Below are positions 26,425 through 41,000 of a stretch of 51,623 nt of DNA, in pieces. The translations under genes and the position numbers were made by a program. Position 1 is the first letter of the stretch, and each line of letters starts with the position of its first letter. The DNA comes from Tubiluchus corallicola (Eukaryota > Priapulida > Priapulimorpha > Priapulimorphida > Tubiluchidae). The notes beneath the pieces were generated by a model. That model made no database searches and was not told the origin of the DNA. It worked only from the letters and a program-made list of their open reading frames with translations. The DNA lies in assembly GCA_030141605.1 (NCBI GenBank), contig JAQGDQ010001256.1, positions 1 through 51,623 on the forward strand. The letters are read 5' to 3'.

Positions 26425-29400
26425 TTACTCAGCTGAATTAACACAAGCGTCCACGTTTTCGAATCCAATGTAATCCGGATCATCCACCGGCATTAGGACG
26501 CCGGAGTCGGATACGGCAACGGGAGTCGTACTGCTGTCTGTATCCGCGAGCACTGCGGGAGAAAGACTGTTCTGTTGTTCGGATATGCCCGTGTTTTCCG
26601 TCTCGCTGTCAGAGATGGAGCCACTCGTATCCACATCCTCGTCGTCGTCCGTGCTGCTGCAGGTGGAGTGAGCTGCCGTCACCTCCGCTCCGTGAAAAAC
26701 GTAACGGTTTGGAAAGACAAATAGGAAACTGTTTGCTGCAAAGACAAAAGCCTGTTGAAAACTTGAAGATGTATTAAAAATTTATAATGCCAATCTATGC
26801 CAACTTCTGCCAACAGATGTCACCACGTTAACTTAATACACAACAGTAAGCTCCGTGAAACTCAAAATCGCATAACTCAAATTGTCGCCTAACTCAAATA
26901 AAAAAATTATGGTCCATTTAACCAAAACATATGTAACTTACTTTGCCTAACTCAAAGAATTTCAGTAGAACGGATAAAATTCTCACAAAAACATCGCTTA
27001 ACTCAAAATTTCACCTAACCCAAATAAAAAATTATGGTCCATTTAACCAAAAACAATGTAATTTACTTCACCCAACTCAAAAATGCAACTAATAATTAAT
27101 CTAGAAAAATAAAAAGACTCGTACAACTCAAAAAACAGTATCGCCTTCCGGGAAAATTCCTTTCATGCGGAACATTTTTGATGCCATTGTTGCACTAAAA
27201 TCAGCTTGAAAAAGTCACAACAACACAGAATTGGTAGCCACACAGTCGTACTGTTTAACCGTGTTGCGTATGCGTCTTTTAGTAACATCAAAAAATCGTG
27301 TTTCACTACATATTTTGTTATTCTTTACGTAATTGTGATCAAATCTCGTCGTTTATGTACAGAAGTGTTGACTTTCTGTCTTCTATTTGGCTCTCACCGT
27401 CTAGGAGGGGGGTTTAGAGTTTCTATGCTGGAAAATGGTCAACATCGCCTAACTCAAAGTTTTTTCGAATTCAGCTCGCCATCTGGAGGGGGGTTTAGAG
27501 TTTCTATGCTGGAAAATGGTCAACATCACCTAACTTGAAGTTTTTTCGGATTTAGTTCGCCGTCTGGAGGAGGGGGTTTAGAGTTTCTATGCTGGAAAAT
27601 GGTCAAGATCGCCAAACTCAAATTTTTGGATTTAGCTCGCCATCTGGGGGAGGGATTTAGAGTTTCTATGCTGGAAAATGGTCAAGATCGCCAAACTCAA
27701 ATTTTCGGATTTAGCTCACCATCTGGGGGAGGGATTTAGAGTTACTATGCTGGAAAATGGTCAAGATCACCTAACTCAAAGTTTTTTTTGGATTTGGCTC
27801 GCCGTCTGGAGGGGGGGCTCAGATTTTCTACACTGGAAAATGGTTAACATCGCCTAACTCAAAGTTTTTTCGTTCCGGTTGGATTTCAGTTAGGCGGAGT
27901 TTACTGTATTACCAATTTACAGTGTTGATTTACAGTCATTTATTAAAGTTTTTGTTGACTCAAACGCAGCTGTATTTGAACCTTGGTCTCTTACACAGAT
28001 CAACACAAGCTGTACTTACGTGGTAACTGCTTAGCCAGGCTGACCTTTGGCGTTCGTCGCGGTTCGTAACACCGTCTTAGTTCCTCTACGTCCGCCTGGG
28101 CCTGAATGATCTCCTCGAACTCATGCTCGTCATGTTTGCTTGACGTGCTCGTCGTCCTGGCAACCGCATCTCTGCTCGCAAAGAACGGATTAGCGGGCGA
28201 GTCCCGTACCACAGGGGTCGCCTCCGACGCATCGAGCGACATGTCGTTACACGACTCGGTCCCTCGATCTCCTCGTTCGCTTTCGTAATTCTCACTTGAC
28301 AGAGACGTTAAGTCCGTCTTTTGACTCACAATACTCATACTACTAGACTCGTCGATTATCGCTAATTCACTGTTTCTATTCTGCACTAAACTAGCGCCCC
28401 TAGTGGCAGCTGTGTCCGTAGTCTTTTTGTCGACTACTTCTTTACAATAGCTGTCAGATGTCTCCATTTTTTCGGGCGCAGATCCGGCAGCCGGATCGTC
28501 CATTTCGGAAATCATCTTCAGTTTCCGTTCAACGCTTTTCTCCGAGTCCACCTGAGGAAGTTCCGTGATTTGCGTGAGAACCGGCGCATCTTCTCCGCAA
28601 ATATCTGAAAAAACAGAGAGTATTAATTGCTGTAAGACATCAAACGAAAAGCATTTGCCTGCTTTAGACAGAACGCATTACACATAACCTAAAGAAGTAT
28701 GATTAAATCTAATTACAGAATTTAGCAATGCCATAAATTATTATTATGAGTTTACTTCGTATAAAAATATACGGTTTACAAAGATAAAGATCTTAGTAAA
28801 ACAGGTAATGCGATATTAGTAAAGTAACATATCTACAGACATTCAACTTTGTAATAACCACACATTGTAGTTCCCTTGTAATTATATTACAGTATACAGT
28901 GTTGTAAGGAGCTATAATAGACATCTTAAAACATAATCTTTAAATGAGTTCTTAACCTTTAATTTTACATTTTCATTTAAATCTACAGTACAACCATATT
29001 TAAATCTTAAATTTACTCGACTGTTATTTACATAGTAGCATAGCTTTGGAATTCTCAATGTGCAAGAGTTTACAATTTTTTTCACAAAGTTTAATTTTCG
29101 ACTATCTATTAAATAATTAGCAGGCATTGTGCCACAAAAATACATTAACAATTTGACGCTTTCATTTAGTCTAAAATCGAATATTTTTCTATAACCAAAT
29201 ACTGATATCTAATTGTCTCAAAAACGCCTAAGTTCTGGCCGCTTCTATGCAAAAGTATATAAAAATTGTCTGCAATCGACTCAAATAACTCCACACAATT
29301 GATTCTATATTTTTATACATAGAAATAAACACGTGGCTACACTGATGTACGTAATGTAAACAAAGTGACGGCCTGTCAACTAGCGGTCAGCTTGTGAAAT

Positions 29401-32400
29401 AATGTACTGGGTCAGTAAAAATTTTCTCAACGAATTTACGCGATTTACAGAAATGGTACTACTGGTCTTCCAAAAACTCGGAATTCCGCGTATCCGCGGA
29501 AAATTCTCATCCCCGTTTTAAATAAAGATTATTATTATTATTATAATTATCATCATATTCATCACCACTACTACAGTACCAACGTCATCATTACAATCTC
29601 CAACATTCTCACCTGTCCATGAATCGCCTAACAAGCGACATAACTCTTTCACGATGACATCACAGTCGCCGAGTAGTTCTACATCAAAGTTCATGTGCGG
29701 TAACGGCTCTCGGTTGATGAGAACTTGCGGAATCTCCGGCGGTATTGAACCTAAGCAAAAAATGCGGATCACAGTGGATTGATGTAACTATTAAGAGAAA
29801 ATTATTAAAGATTTAAAACGTTTTCATCAATTGGTGAAAATGTCATTGACTCACCTACAGAGTGCACCACTCATGCACCAAAAAATGTAAAAACAACAAC
29901 ATATTTTTAATCTTTTAATGAGAAGATATAGTAATTTAAAATTTGCTTATTTAGTGACGCGAATGCTATGAAGGCTCTGATTATCTTTTCAAACTTTACT
30001 CAGTGCTATCTAATCTTGTTTTAAATGACTTATCGTCAAAGTGGCTAACGGTCATTGCGGGAGTTTAAATTACAAGTTTTATACAGCGTTACTGCTGACG
30101 CAAGCCCTGTATTCAAAAAGCCAATACGTACGTGGTGTAAAATTTCAAAAGGAATTTTTATGCTTTATGAAAGTGGAGGGTTTTCTTGTGCTTTAACAGA
30201 AATGCAGAGAGTAAAACCAAATGCTATTCATATATAGAAAGCGTGAAAGTGTTGAAAACAAGGGATATTTTGCAAATTGAAACAAATGATGATGTGACAG
30301 TAGAAAATAGAGAGCCAAACCGTTCTGCTCTAAGATTGCAGAAAATGTTCAGAGCTCTTTTACGTGCAATGACAGACAAGACGGAGGACGAAATAAAGAT
30401 GGATTTAGTCACGACCAGGGCCTATTTCAGGGGGGGGGCTAGCGGGAATACTTCCCCGGGGCCTCACCCCGAGGGAACATTTTTTTTGCTTTATGCGAAC
30501 ATACTGTATAACTCCATATTTTCTCTTCGAAAATGCTTCTCCGGTGTTCTAGTAGTTCAAAAATTTTCTGGGCGCCAACCCCCCCCTCCCCCGAGGAGGC
30601 CACATACGCCCACTTCCCCGGGCCTCGCTTACGCTGAAATAGGCCCTGGTCACGACTACCTTGCCTTCCTGGTCATTTACAAATGTATTCAATATCGAAA
30701 GCCAATTATTCATTGCTAAAAATAATCTGACAATTCAAATTCTTAAATCAGTAAAACGGGTCAACACAGAACATTGGTTCTCAAGGAAATAAAATCTTGA
30801 TGACAAGTACAAATGGAATTTCGATGGAACAGCACACCTAGTTATACAACCAGCTGTCAGTATATAAACGACAATGCGAGCAAACTACTTGTGGTGTGAT
30901 AATAATTCCATGCTTGTAAATTGCAACTGCACGTTGCTAGTTGTTGGTTTGGTTGAGTGATTAATGTATTTACATACTGAAACTCGCACATAAGTGGATG
31001 TATTTAAAAACTTACTAGGTATAAGTGCTACTGGTCGAACTTTTAAAGATGAACCGATCACTATTAACAGATCACATTCGTTTTTGTCATCAGCCATAGT
31101 GCGATGAAATTCCTCTGAAAGACCCTCGCCGAAGAATACGATGTCTGGCTTCATGATGGCATGTGGCGTTTCCGGTGCGCAGTCATCGCAACGTGGTATC
31201 GTCTGTGAATTGAATAATAACATGATGTAGCACATGCGGAATTGAACAATAACATGATGTAGCACATGCGGAATTGAACAATAACATGACATAGCACATG
31301 CGGAATTGAATAATTACATGATGTAGCACATGCGGAACTAAATAATGACATGATGTAGCACATGCGGAATTGAATAATAACATGATGTAGCACATGCGGA
31401 ATTGAATAATTAAGTGATGTAGCACATGCGGAATTGAATAATAACATGATGTAGCACATGCGGAATTGAATAATAACATGATGTAGCACATGCGGAATTG
31501 AATAATAACATGATGTAGCACATGCGGAATTGAACAATAACATGATGTAGCACATGCAGAATTGAACAATAACATGATGTAGCACATGCGGAATTGAACA
31601 ATAACATGATGTAGCACATGCGGAATTGAATAATAACATGATGTAGCACATGTGGAATTGAATAATAACATGACATAGCACATGCGGAATTGAATAATAA
31701 CATGATGTAGCACATGCGGAATTGAATAATAACATGATGTAGCACATGCGGAATTGAACAATAACATGATGTAGCACATGCGGAATTGAATAATAACATG
31801 ATGTAGCACATGCGGAATTGAATAATAACATGATGTAGCACATGTGGAATTGAATAATAACATGATGTAGCACATGCGGAATTGAATAATAACATGATGT
31901 AGCACATGCGGAATTGAACAATAACATGATGTAGCACATGCAGAATTGAATAATTACACGATGTAGCACATGTGGAATTGAATAATTACATGATGTAGCA
32001 CATGCGGAATTGGATAATTACATGATGTAGCACATGTGGAATTGAATAATTACATGATGTAGCACATGCAGAAATGAATAATTACATGATGTAGCACATG
32101 CAGGATTGAATAATTACATGTAGCACATGTGGAATTGAATAATAACATGATGTAGCACATGCCGAATTGAATAATAACATGATGTAACACATGCGGAATT
32201 GAATAATAACATGATGTAGCACATGCGGAATTGAATAATAACATGATGTAGCACATGCGGAATTGAATAATAACATGATGTAACACATGTGGAATTGAAT
32301 AATAACACGATGTAGCACAAGCGGAATTGAATAATAACATGATGTAACACATGCGGAATTGAATGATAACATGACGTAGCACACGTGGATATGAAACTTA

Positions 32401-35400
32401 CGCAGAAAATTTTTAAATGGTTTTACGGGTTATCCATTTATCTTAGGATACACAGGCTTAATCGATGAGTTATGAAATTTTAGTTTAGCTGCACAATAAT
32501 GCAAATAGTGTTCTCCCATGGTTGGGCAAAATATTTATTAAAACCTGTTAACTTAAAAAGTTTTCGTTCATGTAAAAAACGCTGCCACCTACTGGCAGAA
32601 TCTTAAGTAATCTGATTATGCGTCCTTCATTTCTAAGAAATTTTTTGGCAGCTTCACTGAAAAAGTTAAAAAGATTTGCAACGAAACTTTAATTCCAGGT
32701 TAACTTCGCTGCTAGTAAGCCATACAGCTAATGGTTACTCTCGTTAATTCTTATTATGTGAACCAATCTTAATGCAACGAAACTTTAATTCCAGGTTAAC
32801 TTCGCTGCTAGTAAGGCATACAGCTAATGGTTACTCTGCGTAATTCATATTATGTGAACCAATCTTAATGCACTTTCACCAACCTGATTGAATATATCCT
32901 GCTTGATTTCATTTGCATTGACTTTCCGTCTGCAGTTCATACACGTAGCCGTGGCAAAAGAACCTACAGAAGACATTCAAAAAACTCAGACAAAAGTAAA
33001 CACGACAAATAAACAAATGCACAACAATAAACAACTAGTTGACAATGTTTATGACGTGGTCAGAAACTGAAGATTTTGCAAACAATAGTTATAAAATCGA
33101 GTCTTAACAATGAAGAGATGACAGCCTTTGTTTGAAAGTTATTATTTTCACCCTGTTTGAATGCATAAGAAGTGCATTTCTCAATGAAGCCTCAGCATTT
33201 AACTGTTCAGCCTCTCATCCATGGGTCAAAGGTCAACCAATCCCGGCATGAACTTGTATCATCTAGTTTGTGTCACTGAGACCTTTCATTTGATATACTA
33301 CGAGCTGGTTTCAGTTAACACCTAAAGACATTTGTCTCTCGACCCCTATTTTGTCCCTAATGGGTTCTGTGAAGGATTTTAGGTTATTTTATTACTTCAG
33401 TGTTCTCTCATTCTGTAAACCCCCTATACTGTCCTTTAACTGCATTCGTATGTATGTCTTGACTTGGCTTCTTTCTGTCATGCTCTACTGACAGAGCTAG
33501 TTTACCTGGCTAGTTGGCAGTCTGTTCTTGGCTAAGAAAGTTGTTGTTGTTGTTTGTCTCAGTTAAACCATTTATTTGCCAACAGTAGTAGAGCCATGAT
33601 GTAAGTTTATTTTGATTCATGCTCACTTCATTATTAATTTCTTTGTTTCCTTTTTGGCTCAAATTAGTTTGTTATATTTTGTTATGATTTTTCTTACAGA
33701 TAAAACGTAATAAAGCAACTCAAACATGAATTTTTTGACTTTGGGCATCATGAAGTAGTAGTCTCTCACAGGTTCATAAGTCAACGATTCACATTTGTAA
33801 CCTATGCCATTCGACTCGCCTCATCAAGACCCTTCATTACATACGCTAGATGGTACTATTCATAGACACTCGATGAATTTCTGTTCCTGACCCTATTATT
33901 CGGTTCTTGCCCCCTCCTGGTGTCAAAGATCAAGCAATCTCTGGGTAATCATTATCATTCAGTTTGTCTCATTGAAACCCTTCATTTGATATACTACAAG
34001 CTAGTTTCGGTCGACACTGGAAGGTATTTATCTCCTCGACCCCAAGCGGGGGGTCATGGGTTAAGTATTCTTGTTGTGACCTATGCCATTCGATCCGCCT
34101 CATCTAGACCTTTCATTTGATGTGTAACAAGATACCATTGCTCAAAGCTCGATGCACTTCACTTCCCGACCTGCACAAATGTTGGTTGCTATGAACTTTG
34201 CAAGAGCACAATGAAGTTATGTTTAAATCCAGTAGATAGCTCTTCTTGACAAAGATCTGGGCTTGGAGGCAGAAAAAACCCGAAGCAAAATGACAACTTC
34301 CATGATCTACAATCACAGTTTGAAAATAAGAGTTTTTTTTACAATTGCAGTACTAGTTTTTAGAAAGTGGGTGAGGATTTATGAAATTAAATTTTTAGTG
34401 TTTGTTGAACACTTTCAAAATTTGATGCTAGAATATAAATGTCCAATACATTTAGCATTGATTTTTATAAAATATGAAAGATACGCACTAGACCAAATTT
34501 TTGGGTCATTCTACCTTGAAGCATCATAACTGTGCCAACCTAAGGATGATTTTGGTTTGCAAGCAGCACATATACAGCACTTATCAAAAAAAAAACACAA
34601 TACATACCATGGCATTGGATAACTTTACTAATACCAGCTATCTGTTCAAGTGTATCTATATTCTGAGTGTAGTTGCGCAGCAGCTGACCATTTCTCTCTA
34701 TTAGACGTATAAAATTATGACTCGGTGACGGCCGAAACTGACCCGGGTAAATCTCCTGTAAAAATGAAAACAGTTAATAGTCATCGTCCATCTTATGACA
34801 CGTCTAGTGTAAAGAAAACTAAAAATAAATTACAAGTAAGAAATACAACCGTTTTGAAGTTAATTATATAGTTTTTAAAAAAAATTTTTCTCAAAAGCCT
34901 CCCAACTCTCTCTCTTCCCTTAACCCTTTCTGTGCTCTTCATTTCTACTTATTTACCTCTTCACCCTACAGTTTCATTCTTTTTCAATTTCTCCATTCCC
35001 TTTTGCACTAATCTTCTTGTTATATTATAGAATAAACATGATAGATTAAGTAGTCTACAGGGATGAGAATGACAAATTGCAAAAACTCTGAAACAGGCTG
35101 GGAGTTTTGGGGCCACCTAGGCCCCTAATGGGTTTGAGGGGCAAAGCCAGCAACAAATTGCAATTTTGTGACCATATTTTGTGAGCCTCTAAATGGACTT
35201 AAAATATCAATTACCTTGTTTCATGCATAATTTAAAATACCCAACTATCAAGGATACGTGATACCTAATTTTTTCAAAAACGCCTAAGTACTGGCCGCTC
35301 CTATGCAAAAGTATATAAAAACTGTCTGCAATTGACGCAAATAACTCCGCACAATTGATTCTATATTTTTATACATAGAGATCTACACGTGGTTACACTG

Positions 35401-37227
35401 ATGTACGTGATGTAAACAAAGTGACGGTCTGCCAACTAACGGCCAGCTTGTGAAATAATGTACTGGGTCCGTAAAAATTTTCTCAACGAATTCACGCGAT
35501 TTACAAAAATGGAACTACAGGTCTTCCAAAAACTCGGAATTCCGCATATCCGCAGAAAACTCTCATCCCTGAGTCTAGCAACAATCAGTGCACCAGAGTA
35601 CACCGTGGGCACTGGACATTTGAGCTTGAACAATCGAATCCAGATTTTTTTTAGTTCTAATGTGACTCAAACCTAAAATTTCAGATTCGAATAACTCACC
35701 ACTTCAACTGGACATGTTTGTTATCACTAAAGCTTTTGAAAAATCATGCAATCGACACAATTTAGAAGCGCTTTCTTTTAAAATTTTTTTTTGGGCAAAA
35801 TTTTTAAACACGTTATTATCGTTTTTGCTGTAGAACAAAGTCAGGTAATGTGCACAATATTTGTGACACAGCTTTTTGTTAGTGATTCGAAAATTTTTAA
35901 AACTAGATTTGAATTCGGTTTCAAAAACAAATTCAGCAGTTTTTGAACAACAACAAACACACTGAGCGTTGTTAGAATGGACACTGAATTGAATTTTTCT
36001 CTCTAATTACGAAACGATGAAACGCATAATCCACATTTCTCAGTTCTGTATCCGTTAACACTCACCTTAGCAAATTTAAAGAAGGGTCTCGGGTCTCTCC
36101 GGAAGTAGTGAATGTCGAACATCGCTTGCGGATCTGGAAGATCGGGAAAATCGTGGCTCAGGCGAGCGTAGATCCCATCCCTAGAGCGAAAGTCGGGAAT
36201 TCCACACGACACGGAAACCTGAAACCGGAAACAGCCGTGATTAAGCTTAACTCTCGGCGACAAGATCCTTCTAAAAACTGTTGCTCCGGTTATCCGATTC
36301 GTATCCAAACATTGTGATATTCGCGAGATCTTGCAGCTCTTTGTATCCGATATTATCCGGCAGTTAAGAAAATTTTACATTCATAAATATTTCGTAATAA
36401 GTTATTAAAAACGAGTTTGGAATAATTCAACAGTCGAAAGTAATTAAATAAAATGCTAGCGAAAAAACCCAGAGATAATTTTAGGTTACGTTTGTAATTA
36501 ACTCAAATTTTAAGAACATTTTCTTTTGAGTTTAGGTTCAAAAATACGGTGTGTCTTCCAATAGTAATGCATAACAAACGATCATTCAAAGTGACATCTA
36601 AAGATTTCCAGTAATTGTCAAACTCAATGACCTGAGATACAACACGGTGTTATTTGCAAATACATAAATGTATGAATAAAAAAAAAATCCCGCAGTAAAT
36701 GCAAGGTTTGAATTTTCCTTTAGAGAAACAGATGCACTTACTCCTGCTCCTGTTAACACTATGATACTCCGTGAAGACCGGATCAACTGGACTACATCAT
36801 CTAGCGTGTTGACATGATCAAGCTTTGTTCTCTTAGGCGGTTCTGATAAGATATTCACGACTATTCTCCACAACGTGAGATCGTCTATGTCTGGCGGTAA
36901 GCTGACTCCCTGCGGTAGAAGGTCGCGCAGAAGAATGCGGGGGTCAAGACCGTTCAACATCTGCTTCTGCACCCAACCCATGGGTCCTGTAATGACGCAG
37001 TTTAGTTAATGCAGTGGTCTTCAACCTTTTTTAATGCCGTCCACCCCTAGTGGCGATTAAGTAGAAGCTGTACACCCCACCCCTATTCAGCCAATTGAAA
37101 GTAGGAACTCAGCCGTGTGATTCATGACAACCAATGGCGAGACGGTCCCTCTCGTGGTTGTACTATCTGGGTCTTACGAGTAGGCGAGGTGGCAACCTCA
37201 ATGTTACAATAGGTAAATTAGGTAAAT

Positions 37228-37264
<37 letters not shown>

Positions 37265-37277
37265 GAAAGAGAGACAG

Positions 37278-37310
<33 letters not shown>

Positions 37311-37936
37311 AAGAGAGCGAGAGACAGAAAGAACAAAAGACACAAAGGTATGAGGGAAAGAGAGAGCTAGAGAGGAACAAATATATTATTAAATTATAAA
37401 TTATATTATTATATTATATATATATATATATATATATATGAAACTTTATTGCAAAAATTATACACTAGTACAGAGTAAAACAAATTACATCATACATAAA
37501 ATCAGTGTATAATCAATCAGTGACAGAATGATGTAAGCAATTGTGTCAGTTAGTCTAAGTTAAGAATCGTAAGAATAAAAACATTAAAATGCCGTATTGC
37601 ATATCTGTAAATTTGTTTACGTGAGGACATGATGATGACTTATGAAGTATGGTTAATTTTAATACTTTTTGATACTTTTTGCTACTTTTTTGACATGTAA
37701 GTTTCCGTACGAGTCGTATATTTTTATAGTACAGACATTTATATTACTAGAACGTTATGTGTTTTTTATATCATCCAATTATTGATATATTTGACTTCAT
37801 TACTTTAGCAGGGCTAATGGTGTCCGTGTAATCGATACTGTTGTAAAGTGCGGTGAAAGAAAGACGGGGGGGGGGGGTAATGGGGAGGAAGGAGGGGAAG
37901 AAAATGAAAAACGTAAAGAAAAGTGAAGTAAACAAA

Positions 37937-38030
<94 letters not shown>

Positions 38031-41000
38031 AGAGAGAGAGAGAGAGAGCATCTTGCAATTGAGGATCTTGTCCACCCTTCACTATAAGGTGGACTGTCCA
38101 CCCAGGTTGAATAACACTGAGTTAATACATACAATTTCCTAAAAAATAATCACGCTTACAAACTCACAGTTCTGTCACTATAATGTAGTCATACAAAGAC
38201 TGTTCGACCAAGACCTAGCACAAAATTTTTTTAATTTTAATGAATGTTTAAAGCTTTATTGTGGAATATTTAAATTCAGTTGAAATCAAAGTTAGTTTAT
38301 TGCCCAGTGGTTAACAATAATGTCTTTCGTTTTGCATTACTAAATTATCATACAATTATAGACTATTGTACGCTCATATCTCGATTAGCCGGACCTCGTT
38401 TTTACGGATATCTGCTTCCAGTTGTACACTATGCCACAAAAGTATTTCGGACATCTCAGGTGAAGCTGGAATGGGATTCTTGTAAAGTTTTTCCAATGTC
38501 CCTGGTGCCCGTTTGCAACATTTGCGATGCATTAGATTTGGTAGGAAGTATGTATGTATGTTTCATCACAAACTAACACATCTGAACTGAGACATACAGT
38601 ATCTGTTTTCGTGCAATGCGTATACAAAATGCAGGCACTAGTGCCCGTCTAACTAGTGAACGGCAAAGCGCATGTAACAGCGAAGAATTAGTGGTGCAAA
38701 TGTGAAATTGTATTTGTGTGGTAACAGCTGTTTAACATAGGTAATTCTTTAAAAATAGTACGTTTCCTTTCACTATTTTAAATAGTAGATTGTTTTGACC
38801 TACAGTTTAAGAATGGGTCCGGTTTTGCTTTAAGCTGTTGAACCAACTAAGAAACAAGTGGAAATTTCTTTAAACATGTATCAAATAGACAGCAAAATTG
38901 TGGAAAAAACAACAAAAGTTATTCATTGCTCACCGGCACTAAACTTCCAATCTTGTCCGCTGAAGCCACTCAAGTTGCTGGCTTCGCTCAAATTATCGTC
39001 GTCATCATTATTAGCCGTCGACCCCTCGTCATAGTTAACAGCCAAGGAATCAGTTGTGCTCCAATCGGCTAGACTTGACTGATCGGCAGCCTGTTCCGTG
39101 TCTTGATACGGCGAAGCTCGCCCGGACGACGAGGCATTGTCTTGAGACAAAAGAAAAGTGTAAATTAATGCTGTTCTGGTTAATCGATTTTCTCGAAAGT
39201 CAGTCAACCATGACGTCCGACTAAACCCTCCATCATAAACTAACATAACTGATGATAGCTTAATACAATAAGTATAAAAATTTGCACAAACTTTTGCAGT
39301 TTAATTGCAGTGTTGATACCAAGAAACGCAAAATAGTAAAATATTTCAACGAACACAATAACTTATACAAATAGAATGGCTACTTAGCAAACGAAATTGT
39401 CGACGATCAGCGCTGAAAGGTTCAGTATGGGATATCTTGTGCACAGTGCTTGCCGCTTTGTTACACGGTTTACCGTATTCAGGCGCAGGAGTAAAACAAA
39501 AGGCAGCTAATGTTCTAACATCATATTTCACACTGACACCACTCTATAAAATATTACAATTGCTCATTAGTCGATCAGTGTCGTAATCGAACGCAGAAAC
39601 GAGACCGATTGCCAAAACTAGCGTAAAGCGAAATTTGAAATTGCGAATTTCTGTGTGTTTCTCTGTTAATGTTACGCAGCACCAGCACCATAATTCTCAT
39701 TGCACCTGTCACATTTGCAAATGCATGCAAAACATTCCCGAAGGTTTCTCCCACTGCCAAATTTTATGCAGTGGTAGCGCCTTTGCCAATTGCATTGGCC
39801 AGACATTTACTAAATTTCTACGTCAGTATTTGCGAACAATTATGACTAACACAATGTACATTTTAGAGATCAAAATAATGTATCATGCATCATTGTCTAG
39901 AAAATTATGTATGTACAATTTTTATTTAAATTTTAACAAACGAAAAATTTTAATTAAAGGAAAAGTCAAGCCTTCTGGTATGTTATGAAAAATATTAAAA
40001 GGGTTTAGTAATAAAAGTGTGATAAAAGCATCTCATGTTATCAGCAAGGTTATATTAAAGTCGCGATCATTTCACGCTAGGGTGCTTCCGTTTTGAACGC
40101 CATTCTTCTACCAATGATGTCACTCGGCAGAAAAAGTGCACCGCACTATCAATTTCCACAAGAAGTATAATGAGTTTTTACAAAACAATTTGTTATATTT
40201 TTGTACGTTATTAGATAATCTATAGAGGTTTAAATGATTCCAAGCAGCGCAAACTTACAGAAAGCTACGAAGCACACGAGTTTCGTGATAATTTTGAATT
40301 GAAATGGCAGCCACCATCACAAGTGAAAATTTCTATACAGATGTATTACAAATTATTTTTTAACTTTGTGCTTTATAGACAGTTTTTTTGCAAATTGCTG
40401 TTCAGTGTTGCGTTCAGTAATATATCCAGTTTAAGTAATAACAGTAAAATAAACCCAACATACTGAGCAACTTGCTCTTTCCTTTAGCACACCACAAACA
40501 GTTTAAGTGATAACAGTAAAATAAACCCAACATGCTGAGTGCCATGTTCTTTCCTTTAGCACACCACAAACAGTTTAAGTGATAACAGTAAAATAAACCC
40601 AACATACTGAGTGAATTGTTCTTTCCTTTAGCACACCACAAACAGTTTAAGTAATAACAGTAAAATAAACCCAACCTACTGAGCAACGTGTTCTTTCCTT
40701 TAGCACACCACAAACAGTTTAAGTAATAACAGTAAAATAAACCCAACATGCAAAGTGGCTTGTCTTTCCGAACAAAAATGGCTATTCCATGCATTATGAG
40801 CTACAACTCAAACAATACAATATGGAACATTACACGAAAAACACAGCAAGTAAATAAATTCATATCTCCGTTCGCCGGACCTTGCATTTTTAGGAATATT
40901 GAAAGAATCAAACAAAATCTGGACCGTTAAAGTCTCTCATACTACGGACACAATCCGTCGCAAGCTGACCACTAGTTGGTGGGCCGTCACTTTTGTTCAC

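Noticed and set aside
28391-28410. CTCF-like GCCACTAGGGGCGC inside SIRT1 exon 10
   Set aside because: Good motif match, but it lies in coding sequence and could arise by chance; no supporting context.
31151-32384. Six long minus-strand ORFs (up to 272 aa) reading [13 protein letters not shown]-type repeats
   Set aside because: They are one non-coding 32-bp array seen in three frames; the unit simply lacks stop codons. It lies inside SIRT1 intron 7.
37163-38134. Long Ser/Leu-repeat ORFs on minus
   Set aside because: Translations of GA microsatellites within a hAT insert, open in several frames at once.
40414-40794. ORF with repeated [16 protein letters not shown]
   Set aside because: A 72-bp tandem repeat whose period is a multiple of three; intronic, no start context, no relative.
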